Shown here: piece by piece, positions 46,954 through 56,479 of the stretch
How positions within the stretch are numbered: position 1 is the first letter of the stretch
Layout of the letters: every line of letters begins with the position of its first letter
DNA from: Pseudomonas sp. B21-015
GTDB lineage: Bacteria; Pseudomonadota; Gammaproteobacteria; Pseudomonadales; Pseudomonadaceae
Length of the DNA: 64,000 bases
Assembly: GCF_024749285.1 (NCBI RefSeq)
Contig: NZ_CP087196.1
Span: 5,394,001-5,458,000, forward strand
Direction: 5' to 3'
Position numbers and translations under genes: made by a program
The notes under the pieces: generated by a model
Seen by the model: only the letters and a program-made list of their open reading frames with translations
Told to the model about the DNA's origin: nothing
Databases searched by the model: none

Positions 46954-47364
46954 TCAGCCGTTGAGCGCAGCCTGTTCGTTCTCGAGAAATTCTTCTTCCA
47001 GCAGGACGTCAGCATGAGCGCCCCTCTCGAACGGCACGACAGCGGCACGTGGTTTGCCGCGTAATTTGCCAAACATATGCTCCAGCGCATGTTCAAGTTT
47101 TTCGGCCGCCCCGTCGATCGCCAGTTCCAGGGAGTCGGCTTTATGGGTAACGGAAATCGGCTGGTGGCCTTTTGGCCGCGCTTCCAGCTGGCAGCGTATG
47201 TCATGGGGGCCCGGCTTGTCGCCGTTCTCGTCCCGCAGATGGACCTCGACGCGGGTCAGGTCCTCTTCATAACGTTCGAGCGTGCTCTCAATGGTAGTAC
47301 GTACCCACTCCTCCAGTCGTTTACTGCTTTGAATATGGTTATCGCTATTGACTTGGATTTGCAT
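46954..47364 (-). CDS. HPF/RaiA-family ribosome-associated protein
   Basis: A 136-residue protein with the sigma-54 modulation/S30AE fold at residues 1-100 (MQIQVNSDNHIQ; TLERYEEDLTRVEVHLRDENGDK in part; HKADSLELAIDGAAEKLE). Such proteins bind 30S subunits and promote hibernation or idle ribosomes. It is not in the rpoN cluster where canonical hpf lies, and it has an acidic C-terminal tail (LLEEEFLENE), so it is probably a second, specialised paralogue. Confidence 0.8.
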   Translation of the reverse strand: MQIQVNSDNHIQSSKRLEEWVRTTIESTLERYEEDLTRVEVHLRDENGDKPGPHDIRCQLEARPKGHQPISVTHKADSLELAIDGAAEKLEHALEHMFGKLRGKPRAAVVPFERGAHADVLLEEEFLENEQAALNG

Positions 47365-47577
47365 AGTTCATCCCTTATTTCAGCTAGCTCGCGAGAGGCC
47401 GGTCAGTTAGCCCTTGGGCGTCATCACCGTGACCTCTTGGTTACACAATCGGTGTGTACGCTGGATAATTCAACCCCTAAAAAAAGATAAATATTCATAC
47501 GTAAAAAAAGCCGGACAACGGGCAAAAGCGCTGTTAATGTCGGGAGTTCGGTCGCCCCTGCTTGATGTCTTAGCTGC

Positions 47578-48525
47578 TCACATCTGCCGCTCCGCCAGCG
47601 GGTGCAGACTACGAAATATCCCCGCCTCCTCCACCAGCCAGTCATGCACCGCGCGTACGCTCGGATGGCTCAGCGCGCCCGGTGCATAGAGCAGCACGTA
47701 ACGCTTGTGATTCGGCACCGCCAAGCCAAACGGCACGATCAACGTCCCGCGTTCCAGTTCGTCATTGAGCAGCGTGCGCCGCGCAATCGCCACGCCCATC
47801 CCGGCAATTGCCGCTTCGATGGTCAGGTGATTGCGATTGAAGGTATGCCCGCGCCGTACATCCGCGCCTTCGAAGCCGATGGCGTTGAGATAAAACTCCC
47901 ATTCCGCGTACTCGTAACTGCCGCGCCAGGCGGTGATGTCGTGCAGTAGCGGAAAATGCATCAGGTCTGCCGGGCCGTGCAGCGGCGGGCGCCCGCGCAA
48001 CAGGCTCGGGGCACACACCGGAAAGATTTGTTCGTCCAGCAAGGCTGTGGATAACAATCCGGGATAACTGCCGTCGTTCAGATCGATCGCCAGATCGAAG
48101 TCGCCTTCGTGCAACGAGACGCTGCTGTCCTCAGCCACCAAACGCAGTTGGATATCCGGAAAACGCTGCTGCAAACGTGGCAGGCGCGGAGTCAGCCATT
48201 TGCTCAGGAACGACGGGATCGAGCGCACCCGCAGAATCCCGCTGATCATTCCCGCATCCAATCGTCGCAATTCTGCGTCGATGCTGCCGTAGGCCTCGTT
48301 GACAGTGATGGCCAGTCGCTGGCCTTCAGCGCTCAATTCCACGCCACGGGCGCGCCGATGAAACAGGCGAAAACCCAGCCGCTCTTCCAGTTGCCGAATT
48401 TGCTGACTGACCGCCCCCGGCGTGATGTGCAGTTCTTCGGCGCAGCGGGTGAAGGACAAGTGCCGCGCGGCACAGGAAAACACGTGCAGCCAGACGTAAG
48501 TCTGGGCATGCAATTGGCGACTCAT
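47578..48525 (-). CDS. LysR-family regulator (GcvA-like)
   Basis: A 315-residue LysR regulator of the GcvA subgroup, with HTH FTRCAEELHITPGAVSQQIR and a C-terminal effector domain with RRTLLNDELERGTLIVPFG. It lies divergent from sdaA with 135 bases between, so control of the serine catabolic genes is likely. Confidence 0.9.
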   Translation of the reverse strand: MSRQLHAQTYVWLHVFSCAARHLSFTRCAEELHITPGAVSQQIRQLEERLGFRLFHRRARGVELSAEGQRLAITVNEAYGSIDAELRRLDAGMISGILRVRSIPSFLSKWLTPRLPRLQQRFPDIQLRLVAEDSSVSLHEGDFDLAIDLNDGSYPGLLSTALLDEQIFPVCAPSLLRGRPPLHGPADLMHFPLLHDITAWRGSYEYAEWEFYLNAIGFEGADVRRGHTFNRNHLTIEAAIAGMGVAIARRTLLNDELERGTLIVPFGLAVPNHKRYVLLYAPGALSHPSVRAVHDWLVEEAGIFRSLHPLAERQM

Positions 48526-48660
48526 CGTTTAGTCCTGCTAAAGGCTTTCTTAGGAAGTTTCGTTGGTCACGTAGGACCGAGGTAGGCAGTATCGCCGACA
48601 TTGCGCTTGTCCTACAAAAATGGCAGCGATTTCTCTTCCATTGCTTGTATAGGCTTTAGC

Positions 48661-50037
48661 ATGGCTATCAGTGTTTTCGATCTCTTCAAAGTCGGCATCG
48701 GTCCGTCCAGTTCCCACACCGTCGGCCCGATGCGCGCCGCCGCGACCTTCGCCCAAGCCCTGATCGATCAAGCTTTGCTGGACGACGTACGGCGGGTAGA
48801 AATCCGACTCTATGGTTCGCTTTCGGCCACCGGCGTCGGCCATGCCACCGACCGTGCCTGTATCATGGGCCTGATGGGCGAATGGCCGGACAGCATCGAT
48901 CCCACGTCCATCGACAGCCGAATCCAAACCTTGCGTGAGACCGGCGAACTGAGTCTGGCAGGTCAATCGATCATCCCCTTCAACTGGAAGAGCGATCTCC
49001 TGCTGCTCGACGAGAGCCTGCCCTACCACCCTAACGCCATGTCCCTGACAGCCTTCGGTGAAACCGGTGAGCTGTTCGAGCAGACGTATTACTCGGTGGG
49101 CGGCGGTTTCATCATCGAAGCGGCCGAAGCCGAGTCAGGCATGGCACCGGCTAGCGACGTGGTGCTGCCGTACGATTTCTCCAGTGCCGCCGAATTGCTC
49201 ATGCTGTGCAAGCAGCACGGCCTGCGGGTTTCCGAGCTGATGATGGCCAATGAACGGGTCTGGCGCAGCGACGCCGAGATCCGCCAGGGGCTGCTGCACA
49301 TCTGGTCGGTGATGCGCGAGTGCGTCGAGCAAGGGTTGCGTCACGAAGGCATCCTGCCGGGCGGGCTGAATGTTCCGCGCCGCGCCGCGAAATTGCACCG
49401 CAGCCTGTTGGAAATCGGCAAACCGAATGTCATCAGCTCCACCCTGTCGGCCATGGAGTGGGTCAACCTGTTCGCCCTTGCCGTGAACGAAGAAAACGCG
49501 GCGGGCGGGCGCATGGTCACCGCGCCTACAAACGGGGCGGCGGGGATCATTCCCGCCGTGCTGCACTACTACATGAAATTCAACCCGGACGCATCGGACG
49601 ATGATGTCGTCGCGTTCTTTTTGGGCGCCGCCGCTGTAGGCATTCTCTGTAAGAAAAACGCTTCGATCTCCGGCGCCGAAGTCGGCTGCCAGGGTGAGGT
49701 CGGCTCGGCATGCGCCATGGCCGCCGCCGGTCTGGCGGATGTGCTCGGCGCCACCCCGGAGCAACTGGAAAACGCCGCCGAAATCGGCCTGGAACACAAC
49801 CTCGGCCTGACCTGCGACCCAGTCGGCGGCCTGGTGCAAGTGCCGTGCATCGAGCGCAACGCGATTGCCGCCGTCAAGGCGATCAACGCCACGCAAATGG
49901 CCCTGCGCGGTGATGGCAAACACTTCATTTCCCTGGACCGGGTGATCCGCACCATGCGCGATACCGGCGCCGACATGCACGACAAATACAAAGAAACTTC
50001 ACGGGGCGGCCTGGCGGTGAGCTGGGTGGAATGCTGA
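48661..50037 (+). CDS. sdaA: L-serine ammonia-lyase SdaA
   Basis: A 458-residue single-chain iron-sulfur L-serine dehydratase converting serine to pyruvate and ammonia. The N-terminal beta domain begins [20 protein letters not shown]; the alpha domain contains [20 protein letters not shown] (in part), whose cysteines help hold the 4Fe-4S cluster, and a third in [11 protein letters not shown]. The start at 48661 is the family start; an upstream frame adds 20 foreign residues. It forms an operon with sdaC, 59 bases downstream. Confidence 0.94.
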   Translation: MAISVFDLFKVGIGPSSSHTVGPMRAAATFAQALIDQALLDDVRRVEIRLYGSLSATGVGHATDRACIMGLMGEWPDSIDPTSIDSRIQTLRETGELSLAGQSIIPFNWKSDLLLLDESLPYHPNAMSLTAFGETGELFEQTYYSVGGGFIIEAAEAESGMAPASDVVLPYDFSSAAELLMLCKQHGLRVSELMMANERVWRSDAEIRQGLLHIWSVMRECVEQGLRHEGILPGGLNVPRRAAKLHRSLLEIGKPNVISSTLSAMEWVNLFALAVNEENAAGGRMVTAPTNGAAGIIPAVLHYYMKFNPDASDDDVVAFFLGAAAVGILCKKNASISGAEVGCQGEVGSACAMAAAGLADVLGATPEQLENAAEIGLEHNLGLTCDPVGGLVQVPCIERNAIAAVKAINATQMALRGDGKHFISLDRVIRTMRDTGADMHDKYKETSRGGLAVSWVEC

Positions 50038-50096
50038 GGCGCATTTTCTGACCGTTTCGCGTGAGCCCGAGCAAAAATAATAACGAGGCGATACCG

Positions 50097-51398
50097 ATGA
50101 CCGAAATACATACACCTGCCGCCGATAATCCTGCTGTAGACCTGACACGTAATCGCGAAATAACCCACAAGGGCTGGAGCAAGCACGACACCACATGGAT
50201 GCTCGGCCTCTATGGCACGGCGATTGGCGCCGGCACGCTGTTCCTGCCGATCAACGCCGGCGTGGGTGGTTTCTGGCCACTGCTGATTCTGGCTGTGCTG
50301 GCATTTCCGATGACATTCTTTGCCCACCGCGGCCTGACGCGTTTCGTGTTATCCGGTCGTTCCGGGGACATCACCGAAGTGGTGGAAGAACACTTCGGCA
50401 TCGGCGCCGGCAAGCTGATCACGCTGCTGTATTTCTTCGCGATCTTCCCGATTCTGCTGGTGTACAGCGTGGCGCTGACCAACACCCTGAGCAGCCTGAT
50501 GGAGCACCAGTTGCACATGACGCCACCGCCTCGGGCGATTCTATCGCTGGGGCTGATTCTCGGCCTGATGGCCATCGTCCGTTGCGGTCAGGGCGTCATC
50601 GTCAAATGCATGAGCGTGCTGGTTTACCCGTTCGTCGCGGCGTTGTTGCTGCTCGGTATCAGCCTGATTCCAAACTGGAACGGCGCGTTCTTCGCCACCG
50701 CCAGTGAAGGCATGCCCATGCCGTTGTTCTTCCAGACGCTGTGGCTGGCGATCCCGGTAATGGTGTTCTCGTTCAACCATTCGCCGATCATCTCCGCCTT
50801 CGCCGTCGATCAGAAACAGCGTTACGGCGAGCAAGCCGAACGCAAAAGCAGCGGAATTCTGGCGATCGCGCACGCCATGATGGTCGTCACGGTGATGTTC
50901 TTCTGCTTCAGCTGCGTGCTGGCGTTGTCCCCGGCGGATCTGGCCGCTGCGAAGGCACAGAACATTTCGATCCTGTCGTACCTGGCCAACCATTTCCAGA
51001 CACCCATCATCGCTTACGCCGCGCCGCTGATTGCGCTGGTGGCAATCACCAAATCCTTCCTCGGCCATTACATCGGCGCCAGCGAAGGCTTTCAGGGCCT
51101 GATCGTGAAAAGCCTGCGTGGCCGTGGTCGAGTCATGTCCGCCCGTTGGCTGAACCGCATCACTGCGCTGTTCATGATCCTCAGCTGCTGGGCCGTGGCG
51201 ACTTTCAATCCGAGCATCCTGGGCATGATCGAAACCCTCGGCGGGCCGATCATCGCGTGCCTGTTGTTCCTGATGCCGATGTACGCCATCCGCCGCGTGC
51301 CGGCCTTGCGCCAGTACTCGGGCCAGGCCTCGAACGTGTTCGTGGTGTTGATCGGCTTGATTGCACTGTCTGCGATCATCTACTCATTCATGCCCTGA
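50097..51398 (+). CDS. sdaC: Serine transporter SdaC-like (HAAAP family)
   Basis: A 433-residue inner-membrane permease with about 11 helices, of the hydroxy/aromatic amino acid permease family (LGLYGTAIGAGTLFLPINAG (start of TM1); FFQTLWLAIPVMVFSFNHSP). It probably imports serine for SdaA, with which it is co-transcribed. The start at 50097 has GAGG nine bases upstream. Confidence 0.92.
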   Translation: MTEIHTPAADNPAVDLTRNREITHKGWSKHDTTWMLGLYGTAIGAGTLFLPINAGVGGFWPLLILAVLAFPMTFFAHRGLTRFVLSGRSGDITEVVEEHFGIGAGKLITLLYFFAIFPILLVYSVALTNTLSSLMEHQLHMTPPPRAILSLGLILGLMAIVRCGQGVIVKCMSVLVYPFVAALLLLGISLIPNWNGAFFATASEGMPMPLFFQTLWLAIPVMVFSFNHSPIISAFAVDQKQRYGEQAERKSSGILAIAHAMMVVTVMFFCFSCVLALSPADLAAAKAQNISILSYLANHFQTPIIAYAAPLIALVAITKSFLGHYIGASEGFQGLIVKSLRGRGRVMSARWLNRITALFMILSCWAVATFNPSILGMIETLGGPIIACLLFLMPMYAIRRVPALRQYSGQASNVFVVLIGLIALSAIIYSFMP

Positions 51399-51407
51399 AA
51401 CGGGCAG

Positions 51408-51447
51408 GCAAAAAGAAGGCGGGCCAGAGTGCCCGCCTTCTTTTTGC
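51408..51447 (+). terminator. Strong terminator after sdaC
   Basis: GGCAAAAAGAAGGCGGGC and GCCCGCCTTCTTTTTGCC pair perfectly over 18 bases around CAGAGT. Confidence 0.95.
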
Positions 51448-51608
51448 CGTGTTCACTACCCCATCGTTTTCCCGGCATGCCCCTTGCTTTGCCTCCTACG
51501 TTGCACGGATGGAAGTACATGAACATGGAAGGCCGGTGGTCTGGTGTCGCGAACTAATCCCGATCACGGCCGTCAACAACTGCACGTTCAATCAGGCGGT
51601 GACGCATT

Positions 51609-51926
51609 ATGGACAACCCTTTTCAGATCATTACCGATGCCTTTGCTCCGGAGTATCAAATCAACCTGAGCATTCAGGGTCTGGACGGCAGCATCATGCT
51701 GACCCTCTCCAAAAGTGGCCGCGTGGCGGCCAAACGGATGATCAGCGCCGAACAGCGCAATGACCCCAAGCGCCTGAAACGCCTGGTGCAGAGCATTCAG
51801 TTCGGCATCGCCATCGAACAAGGCCACAGCGCCGTGGCCATCCTCGAAGCCATGACCGACGGCGACAATCGCAACCCGCCGCCGCCCTTGGTCAAATCCC
51901 GGCCCTGGCCCGCCATGGGGCTTTAA
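51609..51926 (+). CDS. DUF3509 family protein
   Basis: A 105-residue cytoplasmic protein matching the Pseudomonas-restricted DUF3509 family: MDNPFQIITDAFAPEYQINL and SGRVAAKRMISAEQR. The function is unknown. It ends four bases into the convergent PsiE-like gene, so the two stops overlap. Confidence 0.85.
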   Translation: MDNPFQIITDAFAPEYQINLSIQGLDGSIMLTLSKSGRVAAKRMISAEQRNDPKRLKRLVQSIQFGIAIEQGHSAVAILEAMTDGDNRNPPPPLVKSRPWPAMGL

Positions 51927-52423
51927 AGCTCGCCCTTCTCCACTTCAGGATGTTCACCGGAACCCGCACCGATCTTGCGCTGCGGGTGTTCGATCTTCAC
52001 CGAAGGGAACTGCGACGAGGCGTAACGCACCACCAGAATCGAAAACGCCAGCAGCAGAATCCCGCCGCACAGGTAGATGATCCCCAGGTCCGGCGGATTG
52101 TGGTGCGAGACGTTGGAGATCAGCAGCCGCGTCAGCGCGGTGATCGCCACATAGATCAGGAAACGCACCGGCATGTGGTTGGTCTTGAAGTAAATCCCGA
52201 CCATCGCCCCCAGTTCCAGGTAGATGAACAGCAGCAAGATGTCATCGATCTTGATGTTCCCTTTCTCCAGCATCCCGAGGAATTCCATGACCGCAGCCCA
52301 AGCGGTCACCGCACCGATGGCGAACAGCGCCAGGTAGTGGAAGGTCTCGACGAACAGGTTGCCCAGGGACTCGGCCAGTTGGTGCACGTTCTGCCGCAGG
52401 TTCTCGGCCCAGTTGATTTTCAC
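51923..52423 (-). CDS. PsiE-like phosphate-starvation membrane protein
   Basis: A 166-residue inner-membrane protein with four helices (about residues 27-50, 60-80, 85-105, 115-135) and a charged C-terminal tail. It matches the PsiE family (LFIYLELGAMVGIYFKTNHM; VRFLIYVAITALTRLL). The family is induced by phosphate starvation in E. coli; the molecular role is unknown. No Pho box was identified upstream. Confidence 0.85.
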   Translation of the reverse strand: MKINWAENLRQNVHQLAESLGNLFVETFHYLALFAIGAVTAWAAVMEFLGMLEKGNIKIDDILLLFIYLELGAMVGIYFKTNHMPVRFLIYVAITALTRLLISNVSHHNPPDLGIIYLCGGILLLAFSILVVRYASSQFPSVKIEHPQRKIGAGSGEHPEVEKGEL

Positions 52424-52655
52424 GATGATTTTTCCTTAGCTCGGTTCGAGCGGATGATGCGGGTTGGACGTGACGGTTGTTCTGCATGCAGAAAAAAGGC
52501 CAGAGGCTGTGGGGTGAGATGGCGATGGGCTGCTACTGGACACTTCTGTGGTGTCTGCTCGCGATGGCTGCGCCACGGTTCACCTGACAAACGCCGATTA
52601 CGGTCTACATTAAAAAGCCACTACCCAAAGCGCAGGGATTCGCTTATCCTTTTCG

Positions 52656-52671
52656 CTGTATATAGATACAG
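52656..52671. promoter_or_regulatory. LexA (SOS) box of yebG
   Basis: CTGTATATAGATACAG matches the CTGT-N8-ACAG LexA consensus perfectly, 43 bases before the yebG start. Confidence 0.93.
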
Positions 52672-52714
52672 TAGTCGCAAAGACAACTAAATGTGAAGGC
52701 ATGTGAGGTGGTGA

Positions 52715-53071
52715 ATGGCCGTCGAAGTGGTATACCGCAGCAGCCGAGATCTGGAGCGCTTGTTCATGGATAAAGCCGAAGCTGACCGTCATGACAAAAT
52801 GCTCGAACTGGCCGAATTGCTGGCTGAAGTGTTGCAAAAAGCCGTTCCGTCCCTGACCGAACAGCAAGTGGAAGAAGCCGGGATCTACATGGCGAAGAAC
52901 CGTGATGTGTTCGCCAAGGCATTCAAGAGCCAGCCGGACGCGCTGTCCGAACTGCTGAATGTGCCGGCTGAAGTCGTTGAAAAGGCTGCACCCGTTGAAG
53001 TCGCTGCACCTGTTGAAGTGGCGCCCGCTGAGCCGACCAAGCCAGCCAAAGCCGCCAAGACGCCAAAGTAA
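52715..53071 (+). CDS. yebG: SOS-induced DNA damage protein YebG
   Basis: A 118-residue YebG: MAVEVVYRSSRDLERLFMDK opens as in E. coli, with DKMLELAELLAEVL and the conserved C-terminal helices. The tail is rich in Ala, Pro and Lys (PVEVAAPVEVAPAEPTKPAK), a Pseudomonas-type extension. YebG is a LexA-regulated protein of uncertain role in DNA repair; the upstream LexA box supports the call. Confidence 0.92.
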   Translation: MAVEVVYRSSRDLERLFMDKAEADRHDKMLELAELLAEVLQKAVPSLTEQQVEEAGIYMAKNRDVFAKAFKSQPDALSELLNVPAEVVEKAAPVEVAAPVEVAPAEPTKPAKAAKTPK

Positions 53072-53090
53072 GCAATGCCCGAATTGAATA

Positions 53091-53121
53091 GGCCCTGAGT
53101 CCAATGGCTCAGGGCCTTTTT
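53091..53121 (+). terminator. Terminator of yebG
   Basis: GGCCCTGAG and CTCAGGGCC pair around TCCAATGG and are followed by TTTTT; it lies just before the end of the convergent E2 gene. Confidence 0.92.
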
Positions 53122-53136
53122 CATGCCCGCAAAACG

Positions 53137-54246
53137 TCAGGCCTCGGGTTGTTCCAGCGCCGTCACCAGAGCCTTGAAGAACCGCGCAGCCTCGCCGCCA
53201 GTCACTACACGGTGATCGAAGGTCAGGGACAGCGGCAGGATCGGATGCACCGCCACCGCGCCCTCGACCGCCACCGGTTCATCGCGGATCGCCCCGGCGG
53301 CGAGGATCGCCACTTGCGGCGGCACCACCACCGGGTTGGCATAGCGGCCGAACAAGGTGCCGAAATTCGACAGGGTCAGCGTCGCGCCCATCATCTCCTT
53401 GGGCGGGATCGAGCGCGCCTGCACATCGGCCCGCAGGCGCATCACGCCTTCTTTCAAGTCTGCTGACGTGCGATTGCCGACATCGCGCAACACCGGCACG
53501 AACAAACCGTCCGGCGTATCCACAGCAATGCCCAGATCGAGCCGTTGGTGTTGTTTGAGCGACAGGGTTTTGCCATCGAAGGCGCTGTTGAGTACCGGCT
53601 CCACCGCACAGGCCGCCGCCATGGCCTTGGCCAGACGAATCAGTGGTTCTCGCGCCAGCCCCCAGCGATGCAGATCGGCATCGCCGAAAATCGTCACCGG
53701 CACCACTTCGGCATGGGACCTGGCCATGTTCAGCGCCATGCTGCGTCGCACACCGCGCAGCTTCTCACCGCCGAAGCGCTCACGTTCCGTCTGAGCCGCA
53801 TTTTCCACATCGCTGCGGGTGATCTGGCCGTCCTGGCCGGAGCCGACCAATGCGCTCAGTTCAACGCCAAGCTGCCGAGCCAGTTGACGCACTGCCGGCG
53901 TGGCACGGCTGGCCAGGTGTTCGCGGGTCGAAGGCGCGGCGCCGATAAAAAATGCATCCTCCTGATTCGTACCGCCGCCCTCAAGGCGTCCCACCACGGT
54001 GCCCGCATCCGCTTCACCTTCGTAACCGAGCAGCGGCTCTCCAACGTGCAGAATGTCGCCCTCGCCGCCGAAGGTTTTCGCCACCACGCCGTCGTAGGGC
54101 GCGGGAATGTCCACCAGCGCCTTGGCGGTTTCCACCGACACCAGCAATTGGTCAGCCTTGACGGTATCGCCGACCTTGACGTGCCAGCGGACAATTTCCG
54201 CCTCCTGCAAGCCTTCGCCCAGATCCGGCAGTTTGAAATATTTCAT
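53137..54246 (-). CDS. 2-oxoacid dehydrogenase E2, dihydrolipoamide acyltransferase
   Basis: A 369-residue E2 subunit with one lipoyl domain (lipoylated Lys in VETAKALVDIPAPYDG), a peripheral subunit-binding domain (ATPAVRQLARQLGVELSAL) and a catalytic domain. It would transfer acyl groups to CoA in a branched-chain or pyruvate-like dehydrogenase complex. It corresponds to PA3415 in order and length. The active-site motif usually HRxxDG reads DHRVVTGG: the His is kept but the Asp is Thr. The start MKYFKLPDLGEG at 54246 follows GGAGG. Confidence 0.88.
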   Translation of the reverse strand: MKYFKLPDLGEGLQEAEIVRWHVKVGDTVKADQLLVSVETAKALVDIPAPYDGVVAKTFGGEGDILHVGEPLLGYEGEADAGTVVGRLEGGGTNQEDAFFIGAAPSTREHLASRATPAVRQLARQLGVELSALVGSGQDGQITRSDVENAAQTERERFGGEKLRGVRRSMALNMARSHAEVVPVTIFGDADLHRWGLAREPLIRLAKAMAAACAVEPVLNSAFDGKTLSLKQHQRLDLGIAVDTPDGLFVPVLRDVGNRTSADLKEGVMRLRADVQARSIPPKEMMGATLTLSNFGTLFGRYANPVVVPPQVAILAAGAIRDEPVAVEGAVAVHPILPLSLTFDHRVVTGGEAARFFKALVTALEQPEA

Positions 54247-54274
54247 CACAACCTCCTCGGCCTCTGGCGTCTCT

Positions 54275-55261
54275 TCAGGGGTGATGCAGCACGGTGTTGC
54301 AGGCGTGCAGAATGTCTTCGACGCTGGGCATGTACAGCGATTCCAGCCGATACAGCGGCGGTGGAATGTCTGGCGCGGTGACTCGCAGGATCGGTGCCTG
54401 CAACTCCAGCAACACCCGTTCGTAGAGACTGGCGGCGATTTCCGCGCCGACCCCGCAGGAGCGCGGCGCCTCATGCACAATCACGCAGCGACCGGTCTTG
54501 CGCACCGAGGCCTCCATTGTGTCGAGGTCCAGCGGCTTGATACTGGCGACATCGATCACTTCCGCCGAAACGCCCTGTTCAGCCAACACCGTCGCGGCCT
54601 GCAGGGTTTCCATCACACTGGCGCCCCAACTGATCAAGGTAAGGTCGCTGCCTTCGCGCAGGGTGAAACAGCTGTCCAGCGGCAGGCGCTTGCCATCATC
54701 CAACAGCGGTTGCGGGTTCATTCGATAGAGTCGGGTCGGTTCGAGAAAGATCACCGGATCCGGGTCATCGATGGCCGCAAGCAACAAGCCATAGGCCCGG
54801 GCCGGCGAGGACGGGATCACCACCCGCAGCCCCGGAATGTGCGCGAACAGTGCTTCGGTGCTTTCACTGTGGTGCTCCGGCGCGCGAATCCCGGCGCCCA
54901 TCGGCGAGCGCAGCACCATCGGGCAGGTGATCCGCCCGCGCGTACGATTGCGCATGCGGCTGGCGTGGGACACCAGGTGTTCCATGGTGGCGTAGATGAA
55001 CCCCATGAACTGGATTTCCACCACTGGTTTCAGGCCTTGGGCCGCCATGCCCACCGCCAGCCCGCCGAGCATGGTTTCGGCCAGCGGCGAGTCGATCACC
55101 CGCTTGAAACCAAAGCTGTCGCGCAGGCCCAGCGTGGCGCGAAATACCCCACCGTTCACCCCGACGTCTTCACCCAGGACGATGACGTTCTCGTCTTCGC
55201 GCATGGCCCGATGCAACGCCAGATTCACTGCTTCCAGCAGCGTCACCTTACCGTTACTCAT
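54275..55261 (-). CDS. 2-oxoacid dehydrogenase E1 beta subunit
   Basis: A 328-residue transketolase-like E1 beta: LLEAVNLALHRAMREDENVI, GEDVGVNGGVF, ETMLGGLAVGMAAQGLKPV and EAPRSCGVGAEIA. It binds thiamine diphosphate together with the alpha subunit and decarboxylates the 2-oxoacid. The ATG overlaps the end of the E1 alpha gene by eight bases. It corresponds to PA3416. Confidence 0.92.
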   Translation of the reverse strand: MSNGKVTLLEAVNLALHRAMREDENVIVLGEDVGVNGGVFRATLGLRDSFGFKRVIDSPLAETMLGGLAVGMAAQGLKPVVEIQFMGFIYATMEHLVSHASRMRNRTRGRITCPMVLRSPMGAGIRAPEHHSESTEALFAHIPGLRVVIPSSPARAYGLLLAAIDDPDPVIFLEPTRLYRMNPQPLLDDGKRLPLDSCFTLREGSDLTLISWGASVMETLQAATVLAEQGVSAEVIDVASIKPLDLDTMEASVRKTGRCVIVHEAPRSCGVGAEIAASLYERVLLELQAPILRVTAPDIPPPLYRLESLYMPSVEDILHACNTVLHHP

Positions 55262-56348
55262 GGACCGAACCTCCCGTCCGGCGCGCCACTCGTTCGAGGA
55301 ACTCTTCGCGCTGTTCGGCCAGAGCCTGCGGCCACTGCGCGTAAACATGATCGATCACCGATTCCGGCGCCTGCAAACCCGCCGCGTCAAAGTTATCCAC
55401 AGCACTTTGCACCAGCGCCTGGCATTCGCCGATCAGCGCCTGTTCGCGGCCTTCGTCCCATACACCTTGCCCGGCCATGAACCGTTGCAGGCGTTTGATC
55501 GGTTCTTCGAGCCAGGCCTGCTTGACCTCGTCCGCCGAGCGGTAGCGCGTGGCATCGTCGGCCGTGGTGTGATCGCCGAGGCGATAACTCAGGCATTCGA
55601 GCAACACCGGGCCTTTACCGTGGCGCGCCCGTTCGAGGGCCGCTAGCACGCGGTCATAAACGGCGAGTATGTCGTTGCCGTCGACCTGCTCGCCGTGGAA
55701 GCCCGCGCCAATGGCTTTCTGCGCCAAAGTGGGGGCACCGCACTGAATTCGCCGCGGTACCGAAATCGCCCATTGGTTGTTGTTGACTATAAACACCACC
55801 GGCAACTGCCAGGCGCCTGCGACATTGAGGGCTTCCAGGAAGTCACCTTTGCTGGTGCCGCCATCGCCGCAGGTGGTGACGGCGACCCGATGCTCACCGC
55901 GGATTTTAAACGCGCTGGCCACGCCGCAGGCATGCAGAGCCTGAGTAGCGATCGGTACGCAGATCGGGAAATCCTGAGCCACCGCCGGGTCGACAAAGTC
56001 GCTGCCACGCTCGTCGCCGCCCCAATACAGCAGGATTTCTTCCATGCGCACGCCACGCATCAACTGCACGGCGGTGTCACGGTAATACGGGATCAGCACA
56101 TCTTCGGCGTGCATCAGGCTGCCGACCGCCACGCCAATGGCTTCCTGGCCCAGGGTCGGCGCATAGGTGCCGATGCGTCCGGTGCGTTGCAGGGCGACAG
56201 CTTTCTGATCGAAAAGGCGGGTCAGGACCATCTGCCGATACAGGCGCGTCAGCAGATTGAAATCGTCGGCCCAGGCGGGAAGATCGCCAAGCAACTGGCC
56301 ATCAGGGGATAAAAAACGGGTGTAAGGCAGCTCAACCTTGTGAAGCAT
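55254..56348 (-). CDS. 2-oxoacid dehydrogenase E1 alpha subunit
   Basis: A 364-residue E1 alpha. The thiamine diphosphate-binding motif runs from CGDGGTSKGDFLEALN to VFIVNNNQWAIS, and TGRIGTYAPTLGQEAIGVAV and YYRDTAV are typical. The ATG at 56348 follows AGGAG; the longer frame starts upstream without a ribosome site. It corresponds to PA3417. No E3 gene is present, so a lipoamide dehydrogenase from elsewhere must serve. Confidence 0.92.
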   Translation of the reverse strand: MLHKVELPYTRFLSPDGQLLGDLPAWADDFNLLTRLYRQMVLTRLFDQKAVALQRTGRIGTYAPTLGQEAIGVAVGSLMHAEDVLIPYYRDTAVQLMRGVRMEEILLYWGGDERGSDFVDPAVAQDFPICVPIATQALHACGVASAFKIRGEHRVAVTTCGDGGTSKGDFLEALNVAGAWQLPVVFIVNNNQWAISVPRRIQCGAPTLAQKAIGAGFHGEQVDGNDILAVYDRVLAALERARHGKGPVLLECLSYRLGDHTTADDATRYRSADEVKQAWLEEPIKRLQRFMAGQGVWDEGREQALIGECQALVQSAVDNFDAAGLQAPESVIDHVYAQWPQALAEQREEFLERVARRTGGSVHE

Positions 56349-56479
56349 CACAGGGCTCCTGGCACGCGGGGTCGGCGTGCAATGATCAGGCCCGACGCTT
56401 GTGGCGCAGGGCTTGGGGAGCAAGTGGGCCGGATAGGCGCTCACTCCCTTGTCGATTCAAACTTTTCACCCGTACAGCA

